A stretch of DNA of 64,000 bases, from assembly GCA_023362775.1 (NCBI GenBank), contig JALMGJ010000006.1, positions 52,257,501 to 52,321,500 on the forward strand. The letters are read 5' to 3'. Under the pieces are notes generated by a model that saw nothing but the letters and a program-made list of their open reading frames with translations, had not been told where the DNA came from and ran no database searches. A program made the translations under genes and the position numbers. The stretch comes from Charina bottae. Taxonomy: Eukaryota > Chordata > Lepidosauria > Squamata > Charinaidae. Below, in pieces: positions 23,116 through 34,400 of the stretch (positions within the stretch are counted from its first letter, which is position 1; every line of letters begins with the position of its first letter).

Positions 23116-24167
23116 GGACCCGAAGTTGAGGAAGACACATACCACTCATAGGGATAAGAAGGGAATTTTATAAACAAAAATCCCTATCACTTTCTTAATA
23201 CTGGTTTTAAAAGAAAACTATTATTCTGGTTCTCCAAGATATTTACTGTAGTGCAACAGTTTGCCCTACAAAAGGTAAAGAATGTTCATTACGATTCATT
23301 TTTTAGTTTGATAATATTTTCCCCCATAAAAATGCTTAAAAATCAAACTGGGCAATAATTATTTAAAGCAGGGACGGAGAACCTGAGGTTCCCAGATGCT
23401 TACAGACTATTATCAGTATCAGTAGTATAGCCAGTGGTTTGAAATGATGTGCATTCTAATTCACATCTTCAAGTTGTCAAGGTTGAGAAACACTGCTATG
23501 AAGAATGGGCATTCAGTTACCAAGCTGCATGGAAACAACTTACTGGAAAACTTCCTTGCAAATGATAATCTCTAATTAGACATCATCTTTGTTTTTCAGA
23601 ACATTTTATGCTGGCCTACAAAGTTACAGAAGGATGATTACTGAACAGCTGAAGTTTGGTTATTAATAGCTAGGGCACTATTGTAATTCAATGTATTATT
23701 TACTGAGCAGAATGCAGCTGCTTCACATTTAAGTGCACAGCACTGCAATTTTTAGGTAACACGTTTCAATAAAAAACTATGATTTGGAATAAAGACAAAA
23801 ACATTTAGAAATACTGGAAAAATAAAAAGGAAGGATGTGGTGTTGTTTTATTGAAATGCAAATCTTATGCTTATGGTCTTCCTAGACCAGTCTTCTATTT
23901 TTAGACACAGAATGTATTAGTCCTCTATCCTTCTGAGTAAGTACTTAATCATAATTATATTTTAAAAACATTTGCACTGGATTTTTGAATACTGCTTTGC
24001 ATTCAGTAGTTTTTAATGTTTTATTTTTAAATGTAGAATTTATGTTCCAGTTGAAATATGTGATACTGATCTACAAAATTTAAAAGGATGTGCCAAAGAA
24101 TAATTGCAATTCTATAAAACTAAAAGCTCCTGAATTATTTTATACTTATATTAAAATATAGAAAACA
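23116..24167. other. Intergenic, old MITE remnant only
   Basis: A diverged palindromic element is suggested at about 23370-23500 (GAACCTGAGGTTCCCAGATG to GTCAAGGTTGAGAAACACTG). The rest is plain AT-rich DNA. Confidence 0.5.
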
Positions 24168-24620
24168 GAGAGCCAGTTTGGTCTAGTGCTTAAGGCTCCA
24201 GGCTAGAAACCAGGAGACTGTGAGTTCTAGTTCCGTCTTGGGCATGAAAGCCGGCTGGGTGACCTTGGGCCAGTCACTCCCCCTCAGCCCTAGGAAGGAG
24301 CCAATAGCAAACTAGGAGCCTGTGAGTTCTAGTTCCGTCTTAGGCATGAAAGCCGGCTGGGTGACCTTGGGCCAGTCACTCCCCCTCAGCCCTAGGAAGG
24401 AGCCAATAGCAAACCAGGAGACTGTGAGTTCTAGTTCCGTCTTAGGCATGAAAGCCGGCTGGGTGACTTTGGGCCAGTCACTCTCAGCCCACAACATCAG
24501 GCTCAGGCGACAAGCCAGTCAGTCAATTCCTGTTGCAACCAATGGATCAACATTTGGTTGATCTGAAAAAGCGGACCCTGCACCCGTGGGAAAAACACTA
24601 GGAAGAAAAAAAAATTAAAA
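24168..24620 (+). repeat. tRNA SINE (second family) with 102-bp internal triplication
   Basis: The head GGTCTAGTGCTTAAGGCTCC with a B-box-like GTGAGTTCTAGTTCC is followed by a body (CCGGCTGGGTGACCTTGGG). The segment starting AAACCAGGAGACTGTGAG recurs at 24207, 24309 and 24411, an exact 102-bp period, and the third copy runs into a unique tail. The tail ends in GAAGAAAAAAAAATT. Confidence 0.85.
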
Positions 24621-24624
24621 TGTA

Positions 24625-26555
24625 GAAAGCAAAGTTATAAAATAAATATTCAGTAGCGATTATTTTATTTAAAACTGTAAGTGCACTAATTACATAATTT
24701 CTAGTCCATTAATATTCGACCTAATCTTATTTCTTTTGAAGTTTTATTCTCTTAAAACCCTATTTATGAAGATAAGTGGCTGAAGCTAAGAGGCTTTTTA
24801 ATGAAATTCTTTGTACTTTCAGTTAGTGTGACCATTATGAAAATTATTTCAATCATACTTCCTAATGCAGAAATTTATGTAAATCTTTTTGCCTATTTAG
24901 TGCTGAATATAAACACATTTCTCACTATAAACATTTATCAAGAAGAAAGGCAATAGCTTTGATCTATATCCAGAATGTGAAATTTGCTAGCAAGAAGGGG
25001 ACTGGATCCAGACATATTTATATTTAGAGTAGACCAATGAAATCAATAGAATTTGTTAGTTATATTCCAGCAAATTGAATAGAAGGTCCCTTCAGGCTTC
25101 CCCATTCAACATGGGAAGATAGGGAAGGAGAGGGCAAATAAATTCCATTATTTGTTGACCTTGTGCAGACCTAACACCTGAGCAGCAGTCTCAGAAGAAT
25201 ATTTATGTATGGGGAGAAACGTGAAATTAACAGACTAGCGGAAATGAATGCTGTGCTGACCTGAGCTGTCAAGAACAGATCAGGGAGAACCAAGCTACAC
25301 CTTGGAATGAAGAACATATGGTTGTCCTTTGGATTAGGAAATGATAAGAATAAAATACTTCGAAGAATGTATGGTTTATTTATGCTATTTTACAGGAGCA
25401 ATACATCACAATAAGTAGCTTGCCACATACTCATATTACAGACGGGTTTGTTTTGTTTGGTAATCATTAGTGAGTCATCCTCTAGACCAGAGCTTCCCAA
25501 ACTGTGTGTCGGGACACGTTAGTGTGTCGGCTGCAGTGTCTGGGTGTGTCGCCGCTGCTGCTGCTGCCTCCGAGCCCTGCCAGGATTCCACGCAGGTCCT
25601 AGTGCCTGCCTTGTGCCTTGCTGTAAGAGTGTGTCGCGAAATGATGCATGTCTAAAAAGTGTGTCACCAACATGAAAAGTTTGGAAAGCTCTGCTCTAGA
25701 CCAAAACTGCTTGTGTCCTGTTTGTAGACTTAATGCTTTCTATGGAGGAATTATGAAATTCCTTTGATTTTCTCTGAAATACGCCATGTGAATTTTCACG
25801 AAGTATCAAAACTGTTCATGTCATTTCAAAAGCCTTAAGCGAACACCATCCTGGCATCTTACATTGGCTTCTGCAACTCGCCCTAATGTACGACTATGAG
25901 AACTGGGCTGTAAAACTTGTTATATTGCTTGGTGCTCACAGAGCACCAAGGACTCCACAAACTTGCTATATCTCCTTGCTGCCATCCAGTGGTTGTCCAG
26001 ATTTTTGCAACCCAGATTTCATAATTCTGCTTTATGGAGAAAGGTTCTAAACAAACAGCTGACTCAAAGATGCAAAAGTGTCACTTTGCTCTAATCACCA
26101 CATTATTTGGGACAAATAATGATTTCTTACTTGTGTTCAGACACTCTTGACGTTTTTACTTCATCTCTTTTGGGTTGTCAGCAATTTCATTGCCTTCAGC
26201 TCTCTACCTTGCTTCAGATCTAAACCAATCAGCTGATCAACAGTCTGCCAGGTATGGTAAACAATCACACTGGGCTGTGTCCTTTGTACAACAGGACTCC
26301 AGAGACAATTGAAAGTTAACCTCAGTGTAGGTTCCGAGGTTTTAACAACCAAAGAGCTGCTTTTCCTGTTCAGTGACAATGGTTAGGAATCACTTTATTC
26401 ATAATACCAGAAAACCACACTTTATATTCAGAGCTGACTAGCAGCGAAAAATCCATCGACTGATCCACACACGTGATCTATGTCAAAAAACATCAGGGTT
26501 GCATGACATTTAATGGTGTGATTGATGGAGATTCAGCTTTTGCTTTGTTTCTTAA
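24625..26555. other. Intergenic apart from one MITE
   Basis: Outside the MITE at 25488-25693 I see no gene. IRAK3, expected near here by human gene order, is not recognisable on the minus strand. Confidence 0.5.
25488..25693. mobile_element. hAT MITE, subfamily A, shorter copy
   Basis: TIR CAGAGCTTCCCAAACT. Target duplication ctctagac at 25480-25487 and 25694-25701. It lacks part of the internal direct repeats present in the 290-bp copies. Confidence 0.94.
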
Positions 26556-26560
26556 ATAGG

Positions 26561-27590
26561 GTTATTTATTTATTTGTAAAATTTATATCACCGCCCATCT
26601 CCCTCTGCTGGAGGGACTCTGGGCGGTTTACAATAAAATAGTAAAAACAGAAACAAAAAGTATACATAAAATCTAAAATAAAAATTATAAAACAAGATTA
26701 GAATCCAGAGGCAAAGGTAGTAAAATGATCTTACTTAATCTAATGTAAAAGAGGAGCTCTCTAGGGTATTAGCCATCCCCACGAGTGACTATCCCTTCCT
26801 TGGTCCCACGCAAGGCGGCAGAGCCAGGTTTTCAGGTTCTTCCGGAAGGTCAGGAGCGAAGGAGCTAATCTCACCTCCGGGGGCAAATTGTTCCACAGGG
26901 CGGGAGCTACTGCAGAAAAGGCACGCCTCCTGGACCCCGCCAGATGGAACTCTCTTATAGATGGGGTCCGAAGCATGCCCTCTCCGCATGATTGGGTGGG
27001 ATGGGTAGATATATTTGGGACGAGGCGGTCCCTCAGGTAACCTGGTCCCATGCCATGTAGGGCTTTAAAGGTGATAACCAACACCTTGAATTGGACCCGG
27101 AAGCAAACTGGTACCCAATGCAGCTCACGCAACAATGGTGTTATATGTGTCCACCATGGGGCACCCAAGATTGCCCATGCAGCTGCACTCTGGATCAGCT
27201 GTAGCTTCCGGATATTCTTCAAGGGTAGCCCCATGTACAGCACATTGCAGTAGTCTATCTGGGAGATAACCAGGGCATGAGTGACTGTTTGAAGGGCCTC
27301 TCATTCCAGGAAGGGGCGTAACTGGCACACAACATGAAGTTGAGCAAAGGCCCTCCTGGCCACGACTGCCACCTGCTCTTTGAGCAGGAGTTGTGAGTCC
27401 AAGAGGACCCCCAAGTTACGCACCAGGTCTGTCTGGGGCAGTGCAACCCCATCCAGAACCAAAGATGATAATGTCCCAGATGGGGAAGAGCCGTTAATCC
27501 ACAGACACTCCGTCTTACCAGGGTTCAGTTGAAGCCTGTTGGACCCCATCCAGGCCCCTACAGCCCCCGGCACCGAGAAAGAGCAGTCAC
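26561..27590 (-). mobile_element. L2-clade LINE 3' end, nearly intact frame
   Basis: On the minus strand 27573-26761 is open apart from one TGA near 27312. It reads [53 protein letters not shown] and AFSAVAPALWNNLPPEVRLA. The 3' UTR has the L2-type hairpin (CCGCCCAGAGTCCCTC inverse) and ends in TAAATAAATAA repeats at 26561. Confidence 0.9.
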
Positions 27591-27650
27591 AGCATCACCT
27601 TCCCCAAAAAGAAATAAATTATTAAGTTATTCAGAAATAAATCTTGCTGT

Positions 27651-27705
27651 GAGTCACGAAGAGTCGGACACGACTTAACGACTGAACAACAACAACAAAA
27701 TAGGC
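27651..27705 (+). repeat. BovB-type 3' end
   Basis: GTGAGTCACGAAGAGTCGGA and CACGACTTAACGACTGAACA followed by (CAA)n match the 3' end of the BovB derivative at 57150. Confidence 0.8.
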
Positions 27706-28039
27706 TGGGCTGCAGTCTGAGTCTAGAATTGAACTCACTGGGAAGCAAATATGCACGCGCAGTTGCATAAAAGACATCTCACAAAAGCAAGCTGCCGTAC
27801 TTCAATGCACTAGGAAAGCAACACCTTTAGATTTTGCCAGTACATTGTTAGCTTTTCAGAGTCTCAAGGGAAATCGACCTTATAGACACCCTCGAGCTCA
27901 GAATATTCTTCAGTCGTCTGTAAACTCTGTAAACTCAGCCTAGGAATGTTCCTCCTGAAACTAGCCAGCATTTTTAGAGCTAATGATTTAAAACTCAAGG
28001 GACAGGATTCACGCCAGCAGGATTCACGCCTTAACCTTC

Positions 28040-28354
28040 AGACAGCATGGAATAATGGTAGCTGAATGCTAGCCCAGCAAGAGGAGGACCCCAGCTCGGA
28101 GAAGACGGCAGCACAACGAAAGTTTAACATCGCCGACTTCAAAAACAAAGGAGCAACGGAGCCAGGCGGACTGCAGCGCAATTCCCGCCTCTGTATTCCC
28201 TTAGAACGCAGCCATTGGCTGGCTATGACATCACCATTGGAATTCCAAGAGCACGACCAAGCCCAAGCGAGCGCAAGCCGGAAGTTGCGAACGACGCCCT
28301 CAGCAACCGATTTAGAAGGACAGACCCGGAAGTTCGGGAGGAGAAGCGACTGCG
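28040..28354 (+). promoter_or_regulatory. TMBIM4 CpG-rich promoter with ETS-like sites
   Basis: CpG density rises sharply over this stretch and into exon 1. CCGGAAGT occurs at 28278-28285 and 28326-28333, a motif bound by ETS/GABPA factors in housekeeping promoters. I see no TATA box at the expected distance. The transcription start is not visible. Confidence 0.6.
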
Positions 28355-28448
28355 ATGATGGCTGCGGAGAGTTACCCGAAGTCGTCCATTGAGGACGATT
28401 TCAATTATGGCACTAACGTCGCGTCGGCTAGCGTACACATCCGCATGG
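28355..28448 (+). CDS. TMBIM4: TMBIM4 exon 1
   Basis: Encodes the cytosolic N-terminus, [18 protein letters not shown] followed by [12 protein letters not shown]. Donor GTAAAG at 28449. It ends phase 1, so the Ala codon is completed by exon 2. Confidence 0.95.
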
Positions 28449-31400
28449 GTAAAGAGTCCCCGTCAGACCCCTCTCGCCCCCCTCGCCTCTCCAGTTTACA
28501 TCCCGAAGTCGTCGCCTTCGCCTCTTCCCAATGCAGCTTCCTCTTCTACCGTTTAGCTCAAAACCTTCCTTCCCCCAGCTTTCGAAGACGAAATTATTCC
28601 CGTTTGTAAACAGAAAGAAGTCTGTTTCCTGGTTCGCTCCAGGCTAAATTGCCTGTTATGCTTTTTATGTATTTCTTCGAGGGGGAAGGTGTCCCTTGCG
28701 CAAAAGTGGCGGTGCTCGTCAGAAAACGTGGGAATCACGGGTCTTGCCATGTCAACGCCTTGGCCTCCCCCCCCCCGCCGCCCCCAAAGAGAGAATGCAA
28801 TCCCAGAACATCAGGGCATGGGGGGGGGGGGGAGTTGTCTTTAATTTTGATAGTTTTTCTGGTGGTACTTTTTATCAGAAAAATGGTCCAATATTTTTGC
28901 CTCCACATTCCAGATGGTCCCCCTGTTACAGATGAAACATGGCCATCCTTTAGGAGAATAATTTGGCAAAGGTAGAACAAATTACCTTTTTTGTAAGGTA
29001 ATTACAAAATTACCTTACAATTACAAAAAATCAATGATTTACAATGAACATCTTGCTATGAGGAGAGAATGTTATGTGGTCTGGGCAACTCTGCAGGGCT
29101 TTTAAATCTATTTTTAATAGAGCAGTAGTGGAGTCCTGCACAATCTTGGATCAAGAATTCTACATTCATCTGAAGCATGGCTCTATGTGTGGGAGTCTTG
29201 GCCTACTCACATACCACAATACATACGTTTTTGGATGCTATGACTGTCCTCTGATGATCCAGTTATTATTGCAATGGATACATTAAAAATCTTCAGATTG
29301 TTCTTGTTTATTTCTACACTTCATTCAATGTATGTATATTTGATTTCAGATAAGTCTTATAAATTAAGCAATAATGAACTGTGCTTGTTTTCTTTATCTT
29401 AGCTTTTCTGCGCAAAGTCTACAGCATACTTTCAGTCCAGATTTTTTTGACTACTGTGACCTCTGCAGCTTTTCTCTACTCCACCACAATTCGGACATTT
29501 GTACATGAAAGGTAGGATCTATAGTGAATCTGGTTGAATTTGCTTCATTTTTGAATGCAAAGTAAATATGGATCCAATGCCCTCTGATATTTTTTGATTC
29601 TGCAAGGTAGTCTAGGGCTGTGTTTCTCAACCTTGGCAACTTTAAGATGTGTGGACTTCAACTCACAGAATTTCCCAGCCAGCATCTTAGTTGCCAAATA
29701 GCATGTTCACAGGGGTAGGAAAGAGAAGATACTGGTCCCATCTGGACAATGTTACTGGGAACACTTGTTCATTTCTTCTTAAGTAAATTGCACCCATCTG
29801 CTTGGGAGAGAAAATGTATAAAGGTTCCACTATTTGGGGGTGTGAAAACTTTCTTCTAAGTCCTGAAATTAGTCAGCCTTGGAAGCAAAAAGTAGGTTTT
29901 GCTCCTACCTTGAAAAAGCCTTGGATAAAAGCCCATTTATTTTCTCCCCTGCCAGTAAATAGATTCTTTCCCCTTCAGTTTTGTCTCTGAATGAAGCCCA
30001 TATAGTCAACTAATGTAACTCGCCCAGAAATAGATTGCTATTGTGAACATGTCTTTTTATTTAAGAGTAGAGGACTCAAATATTTGAAATACTGATAACT
30101 TACTGTAGATGTTGTAATTCAGTTTGACTAACAGGGATGTTTTATTCTTTCTAGACTTACTGAAGTATTTTAAGTATTCATAAGATTGTTTTATAGATTA
30201 TCTTCTTTTGGAGTAAACAAAAGATACTAGAAAGAGGATTGTTTCCTAATATTAATTATGTTGTCTTACTAAACCTTACAGCCCTGCTTTACTTTTGGTG
30301 ACCTTGCTTGGTTCTTTGGTTGTGATTGTGGCTTTAACTCTGTACAGACATCAGCATCCAGTTAATTTATATCTTCTCTTTGGATTTGTAAGTACTTATA
30401 TAATGTATAATTAGTCTCTCTCTTTGATAGTTGCAGTTGGTCTAGTGAGGTGAATGTATTTTATTGTATATTTCCAAATTTTACTCCCATAAGTATTTTT
30501 GTTTTACATTTGTTCTTCTTGTACCTCTTCTGTTAATGTAATTTTTAAAAAGGAAAAGCATTTTAGCAGACATCTGTGGAACATATGCTGTCCCTTTGAA
30601 AATGATGTATACCATTTCCTTCTGCTTAGCTTTTGAACGTGGATAGCAGATTAAGTTTGCATACATCAGAAAAAAATATTTTAGCTTTTGGAGACAAACC
30701 TAGCTGACCTCTATTGTTTAGAAAACTGGTGGCTAATCATACCAGTGCAAATAGAAATTATCCACTTTAAAATGATGTGAAAACATTTGCTTTCAAAGGT
30801 ATGTCTATATGGAATTTGTTGTAATTTTATACTAGGGTTCTGAAACTTTGTTTGGCTGGAATCTACACCCTCTACATAGGTACCAGCAGTCAACTTCGTA
30901 GTAGCATTGTCAACCTCCATGTGCTGTGGGACAGTGCTGTGATCCAGCAACATACCAGACCTGAATTTTCAGCCCTTCTTTATTTTTAGAGGGAATGATG
31001 GGAAGTTGTAGAAAGTATGCAGAAGCTTAATATATCTGTTTTTCTGGTTAAAAAAGAACAAAAACTTGAGCTTGCAAAATCACAGATTGCTGTGTATTCT
31101 GATAGTACATTCCTTGGAGGCTTTGGGGCCACCAACCTGGGGTGGGGAGCAGCATATAGGCAGTGGACTCAGCTACCCTTCCCTTTTTTTAGGCAAATAA
31201 AAGAGTAGATGAGGAAACCCCAATTCTCCTTAGTATAAGACTAAATATATTTGAAAATGCATATATTTTTCAGCTGATATACAGTACATCGGGCTCAATT
31301 TAACAAGTATAATGAATACCTCTTTGATATCAAATACAGCTCTTGTCTGCACAAATTTTTGTAAGTTGTTATTTGGATCAAATCAGTTGAGTGATACTCT

Positions 31401-34400
31401 TCTTTCTTTGTTCCTCATAGACTCTTTTAGAAGCGCTGACTGTTGCTATTACAGGTAAGATTTATCCTATTTTATTGACAGCATCAGATCTTTGGTAGCT
31501 GCCTGAACTGAAAGTGACATTTTTCCAGGCATGAATGAGAGTTCTCTTTAGCAATCTTTCTTAAGATGAAAGCAGTAGTGAAACAAGAATTCCAACAAAT
31601 GAATGACTTTCAGTTTTGAACCAATATATCTGCATATGTTAGCACAGAGACTTTCTGAATTTTTTCCTCACAGCCTCACTGTGCACCAGAGGAAGTTTTC
31701 TGGTAAAGGAATAGGCTGCAACTATGAATTATTTATACAATGGTTGCTTGAATCCTTATCATCTGAGAAGCAACTCTTATAGATAGGGATGAAAGAAACA
31801 CAATTTTACTATTTGTAATTGCCCATGATGTAATAACTGTTCCCCTAGGGGCTGACAAAATTACCCTTGTTGGTGGAGAATCTCTCTCTTAACCCAACAA
31901 GTGCCAAGAAAGAAATGGGCAGGGTTATTTCAAGGTAATTTCAGGCTGTTTCTGAAGACCACCAGAGTCAGTACAGTGAAAAGGGAGACATCCTCCCAAG
32001 GTCTATGGCTAACAATGAATGTTGCCTCCTTTACTGATCTCCACAGCCACTGTATTGCGGAACCCAGTACTGTCAGTAATAGGTCTATATTGGCTTGAAG
32101 GCTGCATGTACCTTGAAATACTTGAATTATTTTTGTTTAGTGATTCTGTCCAGAAATGAGGGAGATAAATAACGATGCCCTTGCCGCTCAAAAGCTAAAG
32201 AGAGAAGCCCTCCGGCCATTTTCCAAAGCAACTCAAGCCTTTTGCTTTAAGCTTATTTTCTTAAAATAAGAAAAACAAATGACTAAATTCAGATTTAATT
32301 TCTATTAGTACCTTCTGGCTAAAAAGAAACCAGTATTTAAAAAGAACAGATAGGTCTCTGTGTTGTTACATTGTGTCCCCCTCTCCCCACTTCTGCTATG
32401 AAGTATTAATAGAACAAAATCTGTGCCTTAGAATGTGTACAGCCCATTACCTGTTTGTCACACTCTCTCGGCCTGAAAACCGTTATACTAGATTTTAGAA
32501 TTAGTGTGGTTTTATGTATGAAAAATATGAGCAGGTTGCTTATAGTAGTTTAAGACAAGGTGATTGTATCAAATATTCTCCACATTGTTTAAAAGTCCTT
32601 TTTATTTGTTCCCCCCCCCCTTGCTAGTGACTTTCTACGAAGTATCTATTGTCCTACAAGCCTTTATCCTGACAGCTGCTGTGTTTTTGGCTCTGACTGT
32701 ATACACTTTGCAGTCCAAACGGGATTTCAGCAAACTTGGAGCAGGGTAAGCTAGTTTCTATTACATGCACGGGCATTTGGCCGTTTCTAGAGTTACCCTG
32801 TCTCACTGGAATAACAATCAGTGATGGTGGCTTCTTTTAAGATTTGCTGCAGGGTAGCTCAAAATGTTGTGATTGCGGCAAGAGAACCAAGGCAGGGGAT
32901 TTGCAAGTGTGATTTGTGAATAAGTAAAAGAGAAATGGCTGCTAATTATTTCAACATGTGATTTGTATTTCATAATAATGTATAGGAAATATGTGTATCC
33001 TGCATTTTTAAAAACATAAGTTAAAAGCATATTACCAACAAGACAAATCTATCAATGTGCATTCACAGGCTGTTTACTTGCTTATGGATCCTTCTCCTAT
33101 CAAGCTTTTTAAAGGTAAGGTTATTCATTTTAGATAATTAAAATTTTGGAGGTCTCTGTTGGATGTTAACTTTTTTAAATAGATTGAATTAAGGTATTAT
33201 TAGGAGCTGAACCCCATTTTAAAATAATCTTGTTTTTTAGACTGATAATTGTGTTCTTCTTTATCAAGGCAAGTCCTGTATGTGCATTTGGGGATTATGA
33301 GCATGTAGCTTATTAATGAAAACACGGGTGAGGTTGAAATTAGTTTTAAGAGCTTTTAAATTAAGCAGTATATGTATTTTAAATGCATACTGTTAAGATT
33401 CAATTTAAACTGGTTTTATGTTTTCGTTTTGTTTTATATTGCTCCCCATAGTTGAGAGTCTCAACAAGTTACAGTCTCAAAAATAACGTCCAGGGTACAA
33501 ATAATGTTACATAACAATAACAACTATACTACAGAAAATCATACAACAATCAATCAAGAAGCAATAAAATAGATGCCAATATCTGTAACTCAAAGGCCTT
33601 CTTAAATAGTTCTGTTTTTAATATTTTTCTGTTGTTGGTTTAGATAGCTAAAATAAAGGAGCTTTTCGCATTTTGAGGCTAGTCTGACCAGGCATGCAGA
33701 ATGATGATCTGCAGACATCATGATCTGCAAACTATTTTCCAGCCATGGTTTCTACAGTTCAGCCATAAATTCATTAATCCTGACTCAGCTTGATAATCAG
33801 AGCAATTGTCAGCTGGGCAGGTGCCCACTTCCAATCATTCGTGGTTGCTCCTAAGTCTGTGTCTGTAATGAACAGAGGCTATGACTTCAATCCTCTACAC
33901 GCTTCCCTCAAGAAAGCTTCACTGAATACATTCATAAAAATTATGCTGGAAACAGTCCCAGTGCATGGGAGATTGTCATATTTGTGTCCATGTAACTTTG
34001 AAGTGATTTGAAGGGGGCACAATGGCTCAGTAGTTAAGACGCCAGGCGTGTCGATCAGAAGGTCGGCGGTTCGAGACCCGAGCGCCGCGTGGGTCTCTCC
34101 CCCCTGAAGAATACATACTGGCTGCAATCAACCTTTATTTGGACATCATCAATCTGTTTTTGCACCTGCTGCGTTTGCTAGAAGCATTTAATAAAAAGTA
34201 ATTGGAAGTCTTAACTCAAACTTGAGATAATTCACATGTGGTATCGAAAGAGTTAATTAAGACCTAGAAAATCTGTAGTCTGCTTTGAGATTGAAGCCTG
34301 TTTTAACATTCTGTGCTGGCTTCAGTGTTTTCTGTATAAACAGTGTTTTAGAGAGCTGATTCTTACTGAGTCTATTCTGAGATCAGTTAATTATATATTG

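Noticed and set aside
22592..23149. 185-residue minus-strand frame
   Set aside because: Antisense of the R4-like LINE end and of the ACAT microsatellite.
28066..28392. 108-residue frame upstream of TMBIM4
   Set aside because: It overlaps the promoter and exon 1 in another frame. No homology, and the TMBIM4 frame is clearly the coding one.
33115..34093. Alternative TMBIM4 terminal exon using the exon-7 copy
   Set aside because: No convincing branch point and acceptor lead into the copy, because its left edge is SINE sequence. Use as an exon is unlikely.
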